Position numbers and translations under genes: made by a program. The notes under the pieces are model-generated. The model saw only the letters and a list, made by a program, of their open reading frames with translations, made no database searches and was not told the DNA's origin. From Solanum dulcamara (lineage: Eukaryota > Streptophyta > Magnoliopsida > Solanales > Solanaceae): DNA of 64,000 bases. Below are positions 35,406 through 45,267 of the stretch, piece by piece. Position 1 is the first letter of the stretch. Each line of letters starts with the position of its first letter. The DNA is taken from NCBI RefSeq assembly GCF_947179165.1, contig NC_077240.1, positions 48,606,501 to 48,670,500 on the forward strand. Reading direction: 5' to 3'.

Positions 35406-35561
35406 TATGCCAGTAGTGGGTTCGAGGAAATAATTAGAAAATTAAAGTTTTAAAACCCCCAAAACCCTCCAACTACCCTATTATCTCAACCTAAACTTTA
35501 TCACTACCCGACCGCCACTCTCCCACAATCTTTCCCCTTTATCTTCCCACTCTAATTTCTC

Positions 35562-35570
35562 CTATAAAAA
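35562..35570 (+). promoter_or_regulatory. TATA-like box before the third ORF
   Basis: CTATAAAAA lies in C/T-rich sequence about 155 bp after the internal palindrome module and about 150 bp before the coding frame. It could be an internal promoter; this is inferred from position only. Confidence 0.45.
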
Positions 35571-35719
35571 ACTTCCCCACGACCTATATTATCCTAAACA
35601 ACACTTAAAACTCCAAAGCACCACTCAATCTTCCTTCTCTAGTCATTCACCATTTTCAAACCACCACCATTGTAAGAATCTGATTTTCTTTATTTAAACT
35701 CTTTCTTCTTCTCTCTAGT

Positions 35720-36932
35720 TGTACCTAAAGGAAAGCAAGTAGAACGAGGGCTGGTTAACAAAAGGTCCCAAAAAGTAGGGCTTCTTAATCGGCGAAACTA
35801 ACAAGTTCGAGACTATCACCGCATGAGTTCGGCAAGTAGGCGGTAGAGAAATATGGGTTAGATTGGTTTGAGTCCTAGAAAGAAGCAATGTACATGGGAT
35901 ATGAGTATGTTAATGAGGGTAGGTTGCAGGCGGAATTCCCCTGAATTTATGAGATAATGTAAAATTTGGGTCTTTAGTTTATCTTTGAAAACTAAGGTGA
36001 GTGTAATTTAATTCTTGTCCAGTAATTTTATGTGAATTGGAATACTGACCAGTCTAGTAGAAATAAGGTGGAAGTTAGGGGTAAGACTAAATATTTTACC
36101 ACTAGAGTGTTGAATGAATTTTCTGGGACACCCCATTGTGATTATTCTGAATACTTGGACATGAAAGAATAACCACCTTATAGAGATATTCATCATACCT
36201 TATACGGTGTAAATTTTGTTGCACGATGGTATAGGGAAAAGGACACTGGAAGGCACACTACAATGCAATATGCTCATTTTAATTGTAAGGCTAAGGTGTG
36301 GATGAAAATAGTTTGTAGTGTATTCTTGCCTAGTAAACATATATCTGATGTTACGCGGGATAGGGTTTTGGTTTATCATTTGATAAGAGGTTTGCATGTA
36401 AATGCCGGGTCTATGACACGTCGTAATATGATGAAATTTTAGAACAATAAGAGGTGACATTTCTATTATGGTAGTATGATAACCTAATTTTTATGGGTTG
36501 AAAGAGTTGAAGAAGAGGTTCATGATCTAAGTGCACCGAGGGTGCCACATTTGGTTTTTAATATGGTTGATGTGACCAAAACTAGGGGCCATGATACAGC
36601 CCAAGGAAAGGTGTTGTCTGCCTTAGACCGACAAGCCAGCGATAAAAGTTGGATAGGCCACATATTTGGTATAGCAGAGTTGCAGCTGTGAATTCATGGT
36701 CATCTGATAATGGATAAAAAAATGGTAGAATTAGCATATCTCTATCTTATTACGTATAGTGCTATGCACATATGCAGGATAGGCCTAGCTTTTTAGGAGC
36801 CCTTAGATGATGATGATCTCATAGTTGATGATATGGGCAATGATGATGAAAATTAGGAGGAAGATGATACCGCTACCACTACTCTTATAGTGGTGGATGA
36901 CACTGCTGCCACTGTTGGCGTTGACGATGATT
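35720..36932 (+). pseudogene. third ORF in env position (plant 'putative transposon protein' domain family), broken
   Basis: The start is probably lost (the frame before PKGKQVERGLVNKRSQK lacks ATG). After a frameshift the main frame reads EKYGLDWFES, NEGRLQAEFP, FYVNWNTDQSSRNKVEVRGK, VLNEFSGTPHCDYSEYLDM, PPYRDIHHTLYGVNFVARWY, KVWMKIVCSVFLPSKHISDV and TRDRVLVYHLIRGLHVNAGS, then a C-terminal acidic tail rich in Asp ending at about 36932. I recognise this as the family catalogued as 'putative plant transposon protein', often found downstream of pol in Athila-type elements. Its role is unknown. At least six in-frame stops are present. Confidence 0.75.
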
Positions 36933-38381
36933 AAGTGGTTTAGGGAGTTCATTTTTTCACTTTTGGACTATGTATTAACATGGTGCACTAAGGACAGTGC
37001 TTTGTTTAAGTATTGGGTGGGAGTTGGAATTCTTATTGTATTATTATATAGATTCTGTTTAGTGCATTTTTATTTTGAGTTTCTTGGTAGTTGTTTTCAG
37101 TTCATTAGCCAAGGATAGTCCCTTTTGAATCATACAAAAAAATGTCATAGGTCTAAGTTTGTGTCTGTTTGTATATAAGCCGTCTAACTAGGTTGCGCAC
37201 GTGAATGAAAGCATGATGTGAAGCATGGTATGAAATGAAATGACTAGTTTAAGACACTTAAGTTTTTGTATTTGACTCAAGTGATGCATGTTTAATATTG
37301 AATTCATATGATTGTGTAGTTGGTAATCAGTAGTTAGCATTCTTCATGTTTAATATTGCATTCATATGATTGTGTAGTTGGTAATCAGTAGTTAGCATTC
37401 TTCAATTGTACATGTGCTAGGTGTGAGGATATGATGTATTTTGTACTTACATATTGATAGCTAGAACTTGCTCGGTGTGTATGCGAAGCAAAATAAAGAT
37501 TGTAGAGTTTAGAAAATGAATTATGCATTTCTTTGATAGCCTCATTTGGGTTTTCCCTTGTTTTGTGCCTAACCTAAATGCTTAATCTCTAGCTAGCCCT
37601 GTTGAGCCTTGAAATTTTCTTTGATAGCCTCATTATGCATCTTACCCCCATATTTTTTGGATCCATTAAATTGATCCAAAATCCTAAGCGCTTTGAAAAG
37701 AGATAAAGGTAGAACAAAGGGATAAGAGAATATGAAGCTTATGAAATAGGGTATTGGTGCTTGGAATTAGACTTATATCTTGTAATTAAAATAAAATAGC
37801 AAGGTTGATACACAAAGGAAGAAAGGGGTAAGATTAAATGGGAGTTTGAAGTTGATTAAATGGAAAGTTTAATGTGTTAAAGCTCTTAGAAAATTTAGTC
37901 GCTATTTATAACTAGATAATAGTTCCTACCTATCCCTTAGCCTACATTATAACCTATGAAGACCTAGTGATCCCAAACTATCACATTCTTGTATTAGTAG
38001 AGCAAAACACTAACGGCAAGCCTATGGCAAATCTTGTGTGGAATATAAAATCATTTGAGAGAGTGAGTGCCTTTATTACTGTATACTCATTGAGGTTAAA
38101 AGTGTTAACTGAGTGCTTGTGGGTCATTCAATTGTAGTGAGAGGAACTGTTCAATTATAATGATTGATAATTTATATGATGGCCAACTGAATGACGTATA
38201 TGAATTTGTTATATCATAGAGTAAGTCCTTGAGGTTAGGAGGTGTTGAACTAGTCATGAGGATGTGAACATGCTTAGAGGGATGATCATTGTGTAGCCGA
38301 GATAGACTACCTTATATTCATGTTATTTCAGTGTCTATGGCTAAATAAGGTGTTGATTCAAGGATGAACAAAAGCCTAAGT
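36933..38381 (+). other. 3' untranslated region of the Athila-like element
   Basis: AT-rich and non-coding. It contains a 58-bp tandem duplication at 37287-37402 and two copies of CTTTGATAGCCTCATT (about 37532 and 37619). Confidence 0.6.
37287..37402 (+). repeat. 58-bp tandem duplication
   Basis: Two adjacent units beginning CATGTTTAATATTG (37287 and 37345). The only difference noticed is GAATTC versus GCATTC, so the duplication is young relative to the decayed element. Confidence 0.9.
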
Positions 38382-38390
38382 GTGGGGTGG
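38382..38390 (+). other. polypurine tract of the Athila-like element
   Basis: GTGGGGTGG directly precedes the 3' LTR start TGATCTTTGG, the expected place for plus-strand priming. Confidence 0.65.
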
Positions 38391-39718
38391 TGATCTTTGG
38401 CACATTCATGAGCCTATGTGTCATGTTAGCCCATATTTGGTAGGCGTTTTGAGAATATGTTAGAGTTAAATTATTTGTTTTAAATGAAATATCAATCAAG
38501 TGCGCACTAAGGTATGTGTTTAAGTAAATGCAGAAAGTTTGAAGATGCACAAGAAATGATGGAAAATCTGGCCTACAGACGCTATAGTGGTGCACGCGCT
38601 AAAGAGAAAACTTCAAAGGCACATTCCAGGCACTATAGTGGTGCGCCATACCAGGAGAAAAACAATTAAGATACTCTGCAGCAACTATAGTGGCACGCCA
38701 CGCCAGCATGCAAACTACAGAGACTTATTCTTAGCATGATAGTGGCGCGCCGTGCCACTTCAGTTCCAAAGACTTTTTATTTGTTTATTATTCTGGGTCC
38801 AACAATGATGGAAGGAGGGAATTTAAATAAATTTTTTAGCTCTTGGGAGATCCAGCAGCCGCATTTGGAGAAAAAGAAAGAAGAGCAAGAAGAACACAAG
38901 AATTTTTAGGTTCCTTTTCTTCTTCTTTTTCTTGTTTTCATTAATTTTTATCAAGCTAAGCACTTGCTTTTATCATTTGAACTTGAGTAAGCACCCAATA
39001 TCTGGGCAAATATCTACAAAGTCATTGTTTAATATTATTTGAGCTTGGTTGATAATGGGTTATTGATTTTAATTAATCTTGCATTCTCATTATTATGGTT
39101 TTAATGTTTGTCCAGCATTAGAATACATGTGTTGTCTACCTTGGATTCAGAAGAGGACAAGTAGATAGATCAAACAATTAAAGGAATGTGTTTATGCTTG
39201 GATAACCTAGGATGATTCATATATAGGATGCTCGTGACACATACTTATGTACCACATTTAGTCATGATAAGGGATATGGTTTAATGCGTCTTTATTGTTT
39301 CATACCTATCCTCGCTCAATTATATAGTTAGATTGACGATAAAGATAGATAATTATAGGTAGGAGGATCATGATTGGATTAATAACCCTTTTTGATCAGT
39401 AATTAAATAACCCATCGGAGAGTGAGATCAAAGAATAGTAATCTTGACTTCATGTTATGTTATTATAGCCTTGGAATTTCTCATAATCTGACTAATATAC
39501 GTAACTATAGAATTGATTCTATTCATAGGAAATTTTCATACAAACAAAATTAATAACTAAATTATCTCAAATCCATCACACAATCGCAATTAGTGTAGTT
39601 CATTAAAAAGAAATAATTAGCCTCATTAAGGTCCATGTGGGTTCGACATCCGGCTTGAAAGAGACACTTACTACTTGAGATACTATGTATACTTGTGTGT
39701 GTGATTGTAGAGACAACA
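38391..39718 (+). mobile_element. 3' LTR of Athila-like element
   Basis: It starts TGATCTTTGGCACATT and ends GAGACAACA, about 1.33 kb, aligned with 28325-29569. The palindrome module is at 38575-38760. It is followed at once by the CAGTG duplication. Confidence 0.9.
38575..38760. repeat. U3 palindrome module, 3' LTR copy
   Basis: CTATAGTGGTGCGCCAT, CTATAGTGGCACGCCACGCC and GATAGTGGCGCGCCGTGCCA words, parallel to the 5' copy. Confidence 0.72.
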
Positions 39719-39723
39719 CAGTG

Positions 39724-39816
39724 CCGGCAAGTCACAAATGACTCTGGTCACTACAAGAAAGCTCTAGATACTGAAAAAGATCGAAAAGGATGAAAATGAC
39801 CTTGAGGGTCATTACA
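39724..39816 (-). mobile_element. family-D LTR, minus strand, 5'-terminal piece
   Basis: This is the detached start of the LTR at 24876-28324. On the plus strand GGCAAGTCACAAATGAC and ACCTTGAGGGTCATTACA match the complement of the family-D start near 12600-12640 and 47752-47830. Confidence 0.8.
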
Positions 39817-41824
39817 TTTGTTGAACTTAATATGATAGATTTCAATGTTATTCTTGGTATGGATTGGCTACATATTTCCTATGCATATATTGATTGTAGA
39901 ACCTGTATGGTCAAATTCCAATTTCCTAATAAGGCCCATTCTTGAGTGAAAGGGTAATTATTCGGTATTTAGGGGTATATTTATATCATACCTAAAAGCC
40001 CCAAAAATAATTTCTACGGGATATATCTATCATCTAGTGCGGGTTAGAGATATAAATTTTAAAGTTCCTACTATCGAATCGGTTCCCATTGTAAATGAAT
40101 TCCAGTTTATTTTCTAATGACTTACCTAGTCTCCTAAAAGGGAAATCAATTTTGGTATAGATCTTCTTCCCAACACTCAACCCATCTCTATTCCTCCTTA
40201 TCGTATGGCCTTGACGGAACCTAAGGAGTTGAAGGAACAATTGAAGGATCAGTTAGATAAGGATTTTATAAGGCCAAGTATTTTACCATAGGGTGCTCCT
40301 ATGTTGTTTGTTAGAAACTAGGATATAGACTACTAGCAATTGAATAAGGTCACCCTAAAAAACAAGTACCCCATTACAAGAATAGATAATTTATTTGATC
40401 AACTCCAAGGTGCAAGTCACTTCTAAAAAATTGATTTACAGTCTGGTTATCACCAATTGAAGGTGGGGGAGAGTGACATTCCCAATATGGCATTTCAAAC
40501 AAGGTATGGCCATTTTGAATTCTTGTTTATGTCATTTGGGTTGAATAATTCTCCCGCTGGTTTTATGGACTTGATGACTCGTATATTCAAACCATACTTC
40601 GATATGTATGTGGGTGGTTGTAGATCGAATGACTAAGTCGAAATATTTTCTACTGGTTAAAACTTGTTATAGTACTAAAAATTATTCCAAGATATATATT
40701 CAAGAATTTGTAAAGTTGCATGGTGTTCCTTTGTTTATCATTTCAGATTGTGGTACTCAATTCACGTCTCGCTTTTGAAAGTCCTTTCAAAGGGGTCTTG
40801 GCACAAAAGTTAAGTTAAGCAGCGCTTTTCACCCTCAAATTGATTGTCAACTCAGAAGAACAATTCAAACTTTGGAGAATATGTTGAGGTCATGTGTTAT
40901 TGATTTCAAAGGAAATTGAAATGAGCATCTGCCATTAATTGAGTTTGTTACGATAATAGTTATCATTCTAGTATCCAAATGGCTTCTTTTAAATCTTTAT
41001 AGGGAGAAGATGTAGGTCCCTGGTGGGATGGTTTGAATTAGGTGAGGTGGAATTGATTGGTCCTGATTTGGTGTTTGATGCTATGTATAAGATGAGATTT
41101 ATAAGGGAAAGGCTAAAGGATGCCCAAAGTTACCAAAACTCCTATTCGAATAATAAGCAAAGAGACATTGAGTTTAGTATGGATGATTGGGTCTATTTGA
41201 AGGTTTCACCCATGAAGGGTGTGATGCCTTTTTGTAAGAAAAAGAAGTTGATTCGTAGATATGAGGACCTTATAAGATCATGAAATGGGTTGGAAAATTG
41301 GCATAAGAGTTAGACTTGCCATTAGAGTTGGCTATGGTACATCCGATATTTTATGTATCGATGTTGAGAAAGTTTGTGGGTGATGAAAGTTCTATTATGC
41401 CATTGAGATATGTGATGTAGAGGAAAACTTAACTTATAAGGAGGTTCTGATTGAGGTTTTTAGACCGGCAAGTTAAAAGGTTGAGAAACAAGGAAATTGC
41501 ATCCATTAAAGTCTTATGTAGGAATCAAGAAGTTGAGAGGCTACATGGGAAGCGGAAGTGAACTTGATAAAATAATATCCTTAACTCTTTCCTTCCGATC
41601 CATCGTAAGGTATCCAGTCATCCATGCTCAAATCCTCTAAACTTCTACGTTTCTACTTCTTTGTGTTATGAAATATGCATGTATACCATGAAAATGTTTT
41701 TTTGATGATGTTGGCATTTAAACATATATTTTTGCATTGATGTTGGGTTGTTATATACTCACTCAACTCTACTCAAGCTAGATTTTATCTCATTCGAGGA
41801 CGAATATTATCAAAGGGGAGATAT
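39817..41824 (+). pseudogene. pol: family-C pol relic: protease end, RT, deleted middle, integrase, C-terminal tail
   Basis: The protease C-terminus reads MIDFNVILGMDWL (about 39832). RT follows with [20 protein letters not shown] (about 40175), [26 protein letters not shown] (about 40430) and the [15 protein letters not shown] block. At about 40607 RT (FDMYV) jumps directly into the integrase core ([12 protein letters not shown]), so the YxDD motif, RNase H and integrase zinc finger are deleted. The integrase has HGVPLFIISDCGTQF; the third catalytic position reads Arg in QLRRTIQ. The 41023-41283 frame is the GWFELGEVELIGPD region. The tail (about 41450-41560) ends in a chromodomain-like ATWEAEV string. 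A PPT-like AAAGGGGAGATA precedes the LTR. Confidence 0.87.
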
Positions 41825-43804
41825 TATAATATCTTAGGCATTTGAAGGATGAAATATGATATAGTAATGTAAATCAGTGTGCCAGAAATAGGCTTCAGTA
41901 CTTTGGGGCCCGGAGTGGTGTGCATTAATCTCACCAAAATTAGGCCTCTGTATTTTGGGATCTGGCGTGGTGCTCGTGCAGTGCACCTCACCAAATAAGC
42001 CATAAAACGCATTTAGTAAATGCTATTTACATATTGTACATAAATCTCTTTCACTAAGTGAGATTTATATGTTATGAAAAAAACAAAATTAACTGATTTA
42101 GGTTTTAAGTGGGGGCACTCTTAGTATTTAATGAGCCTGGACATTTTTGAAAAAAATCTGAATTATTTACTACCCAAAACCCTCCAATTCCACCCATTCT
42201 CTCATAATTCAACTATTCAAATAATTCTCTTTCTACAAAAGCTCTTAAAGACTCCATTGAAGACTTCCAAGAAATTCTCTCAAGCTCTCCATTGAAAGAC
42301 AAAGTATCTTCAAATTTCTTTGGTTTTCTTACTTAAGGTATGTGGATATTTGATCCTAGGTAACTTTCACCCATGGAGCCCAACAAATTTCCTACTTTTT
42401 CAATCAATTAAAGTATGTATTTTTATGGGTTTATGATCCCTATTCCAATTGCATTAATTATGATTTTCAATTATGACTATGATCCTATTTCTATATAAAT
42501 TGATAATTATTGCACGGAATTATAGAGTTTTTCTATGAATTTTACTAAATTGATCTCGAAGGTTCATGATATGGATTATGGGTATTTTCAATTATGCATT
42601 CAATTGATGATATAAAGTATATGATTATGCATGTTTTCAAGTCAATTGATTATATATTCATGTTTCCACCCTAATTTCAATTATAAGCTATGATCATGAA
42701 CTTAAAGTATGCAATCAAGTTTTATGAATGAGAATGACTTAATACCCTAATAATGTTTCTATGAGTAAGGATTCATAATGATGGAAGGCCTACACCCACA
42801 TTACATGAATACATGACAATGAGCTATTCTTATGAATAAGATTTATCAATTGTTATTATGAAAATTATGAATTCTGTCAAGTATGATTTATGTTATGATA
42901 AGTATTCTATGGGATGTTGATTTAGCACCGAGAGGAATATTAGGTGGGTACTCGACCCAAGGGGTCCTTAGAATCAATCTCTAGTCCCTTAACTACGTTT
43001 CCACTATAGGTTTGCCAATATGGCCTAGATAGTTGATCAACATATAACACACGTTAATGTTATAGCCTCCCCCTTCTTGGTGTGGGGATTATTCGATTCC
43101 ATGTAATAGCTTGTATGGTCTGAATGTCAGATACAATTATCTTTCACATATATATGGTCCTTCTGAGGTTTTACAAGACTACTACTATCCTTTATTTTTA
43201 TTGACACTCTTATGGTTAAAGTGCTTTGACCTTTCTTATGCATACTTATGATTTTACTACTTCTGTTTTCATGCTATTTGAAATGGTCATTTGCACAATA
43301 TGGTTTGAATTATGCATTGCATTACCTACATACTTTACATTCAAATATATTAACACATACTTTATTACCTACATTATATAACAATGTAGGGATGGATTCT
43401 CCATCATATTCTTGTGGTTAGTTGGTGATCTATGTTAAAGATTTGTGTGGTGAGTCCTCACGCTTCAAGGGAAAATTGATTCATTCTTTATGTAATTGCC
43501 ATTTTTAGACTACAACTGTTATTTTAGGACTATCCTAAGTAATGTCATTACTTTATTTCAGGGTGAACTAGGAACATTTCTAGTCCCCACCTATGTAGTC
43601 ATGTAGAGGCAAGTTGGGCACATTGTGTAAGACATCTATCTTTTCTTAATTCTCTCTGTTGCTATGCCATATTCTTGGACTTTTATGAGTTTTCTATTAT
43701 TTTTTACCTTATGTATGCTTATGATATGCTACAAGGCTTGGTTTTTTTTTTTTTAGGAATTGTAATTTCCCTTTCACATCTAGGCCATAGTTTGGGTGAT
43801 GACA
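41825..43804 (+). mobile_element. 3' LTR, family C
   Basis: It starts TATAATATCTTAGG (TGTAATATCCCG in the copy at 44614) and ends TTTGGGTGATGACA, length 1980 bp. A T-run of more than ten bases lies at about 43742. Hairpin 2 at 43368-43390 is perfect (CCTACATT, 7-nt loop, AATGTAGG); hairpin 1 is degraded. Confidence 0.87.
43368..43390 (+). other. hairpin 2 of the LTR module (family C)
   Basis: 8-bp perfect stem and 7-nt loop, 436 nt before the LTR end; same geometry as in families A, B and F. Confidence 0.75.
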
Positions 43805-44613
43805 TCAAGAGATCCATAAAGTAGTTATAATAGTAGGCTTGAATGTGTGGTTGTTGATATATGAGTGATTTTAATTGGATATTGATGACTTCTTGTTGAG
43901 GGTTTCATGTGAGTGTATCAGGTTATTATAGAACTAGGAGTAAATGTGGTATTGAATGCATGTGGGTGAATGTATGGTGCATTGGGCTTTTCTTCATTAG
44001 ATCTCGAGGTTTGATTGAATATGGTGGTGAGGAGTAGTACTCTTAGGATAAAATTTCCTATAGAGGAATAGGATCCTGAGAAGTGTTGGTAAGGTGGCTT
44101 GTGTACTTGATTTGCCATTTGAGTGAGCCTCGATTCATCAAGTATTCCATGTATCAATGTCAAGGAAATGTGTTGGTATCCCAATGTCATTGTACCCTTG
44201 AATAATTTGAGTGTTGAAGAAAACTTGACTTATGAAGAGGTTCCGGTTGAAATTTTAGACCACCAAGTTAATAGGTTGAGAAACAAGGAAGTTGCATACG
44301 TTATAGTTTTGTGGAGAAACTAAGAATTTAAAAGTTCTACATGGAAAGCGGAAGCGGACATGGTCAAATGATATCCTTATCTATTTCCTTCCATTTTGTC
44401 CTAATGTAATTATCAAGTCATGCTTGAATCCTCCAAACTCTTATGTTCCAACCTCTCTACGCCTCATTTCATATATGCATACTAATTAACCTGATTTTAA
44501 ATAATGTTTTAAATTGCATTATTGCATTCATGCTGGATTGTTAGCTATACACTCTACTCTACTCAAGCTACTCCTATCTTGTTCGGGGATGAATGTTTCC
44601 AAGGGGGAGATAT
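43805..44613 (+). pseudogene. pol: C-terminal pol tail of another family-C copy
   Basis: The frame at 44123-44323 reads [30 protein letters not shown] and VIVLWRN, then STWKAEADMVK to about 44370. This is the post-integrase/chromodomain-like tail, homologous to 41430-41580. The upstream part (43805-44100) is barely recognisable. A PPT-like AAGGGGGAGATAT (44601-44613) precedes the LTR. Confidence 0.78.
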
Positions 44614-45267
44614 TGTAATATCCCGAGTATTTGAAAGTTGGAATATGATATAATAAGGTTAAGTGTTGCAAAAATAGCCTCGGTGGATATTTAGGTCAAG
44701 TACCCCAGAAGATAAATTATTTCAAAAATTGCATTTCTAGAAGGGTATGAGTCAGGTCCACATAGCAGACCTACTCGTCCATAGTTCAAATTTTCGCTAA
44801 TTCAAAATATGGAAAAAAATCTCACTAGCTCAAAATTGGCCTGTGAGGGAACAAGTCTTTTTCGCGAACTTGTGTTGGGTTTTTTGTCTAAAATCTTTTT
44901 TTAGTGGGGACACTTTAGAAATTTCCCTAACTATCAGTTAATGAATCTGGAAATTTTTAGGACCTAATTCGGCTCTATAAATTAACCCAAACCCCCAATT
45001 TCCCCTCATTCCCTCATAATTCACCTATTCAAATAATTTCCCTTCTACAAAAGCTCTCAATGAATCCATTGAAGGCTTCCAAGAAATTCTCTCAAGGTCT
45101 CTATTGAAAGACCAAGTTTTTTCAAAAATTTTGGTTTTCTCACTTAAGGTATGTGGGTTTGATACTAGGTTACTTTCACCCATGGATCCCATCAAAATCT
45201 CTACTTTTTTCAATCAATTAAACTATGTATTTTTATGGGTCTATGATCTCTACTTAAATTATATGAA
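44614..45267 (+). mobile_element. family-C LTR, 5' part only
   Basis: It starts TGTAATATCCCGAGTATTTG and follows the family-C LTR through the TATA-like CTCTATAAAT (44974-44982) and the CCATTGAAGGCTTCCAAG leader. It stops abruptly at about 45267, where the reading switches to reverse transcriptase coding. Confidence 0.82.

Larger units (their letters stand above)
28325..39718 (+). mobile_element. Athila-like Ty3/gypsy element, near full length, degenerate
   Basis: An 11.4-kb element with two LTRs, an Asp-like primer-binding site, gag, protease, reverse transcriptase, RNase H, integrase and a third ORF in the env position. The flanks are a perfect CAGTG duplication (28320-28324 and 39719-39723). 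The interrupted sequence on both sides is one family-D LTR. The two LTRs look roughly 80-85% identical by eye where compared, so the insertion is old. All ORFs are broken. Confidence 0.92.

Noticed and set aside
35720..36932. Third ORF as a true viral envelope gene
   Set aside because: The position fits, but the sequence matches the plant 'putative transposon protein' family, and I see no signal peptide, membrane anchor or fusion features.
43742..43756. T-run as a retroposon poly(A) tail
   Set aside because: It lies inside an otherwise continuous family-C LTR with no adjoining foreign sequence or target duplication; slippage is simpler.
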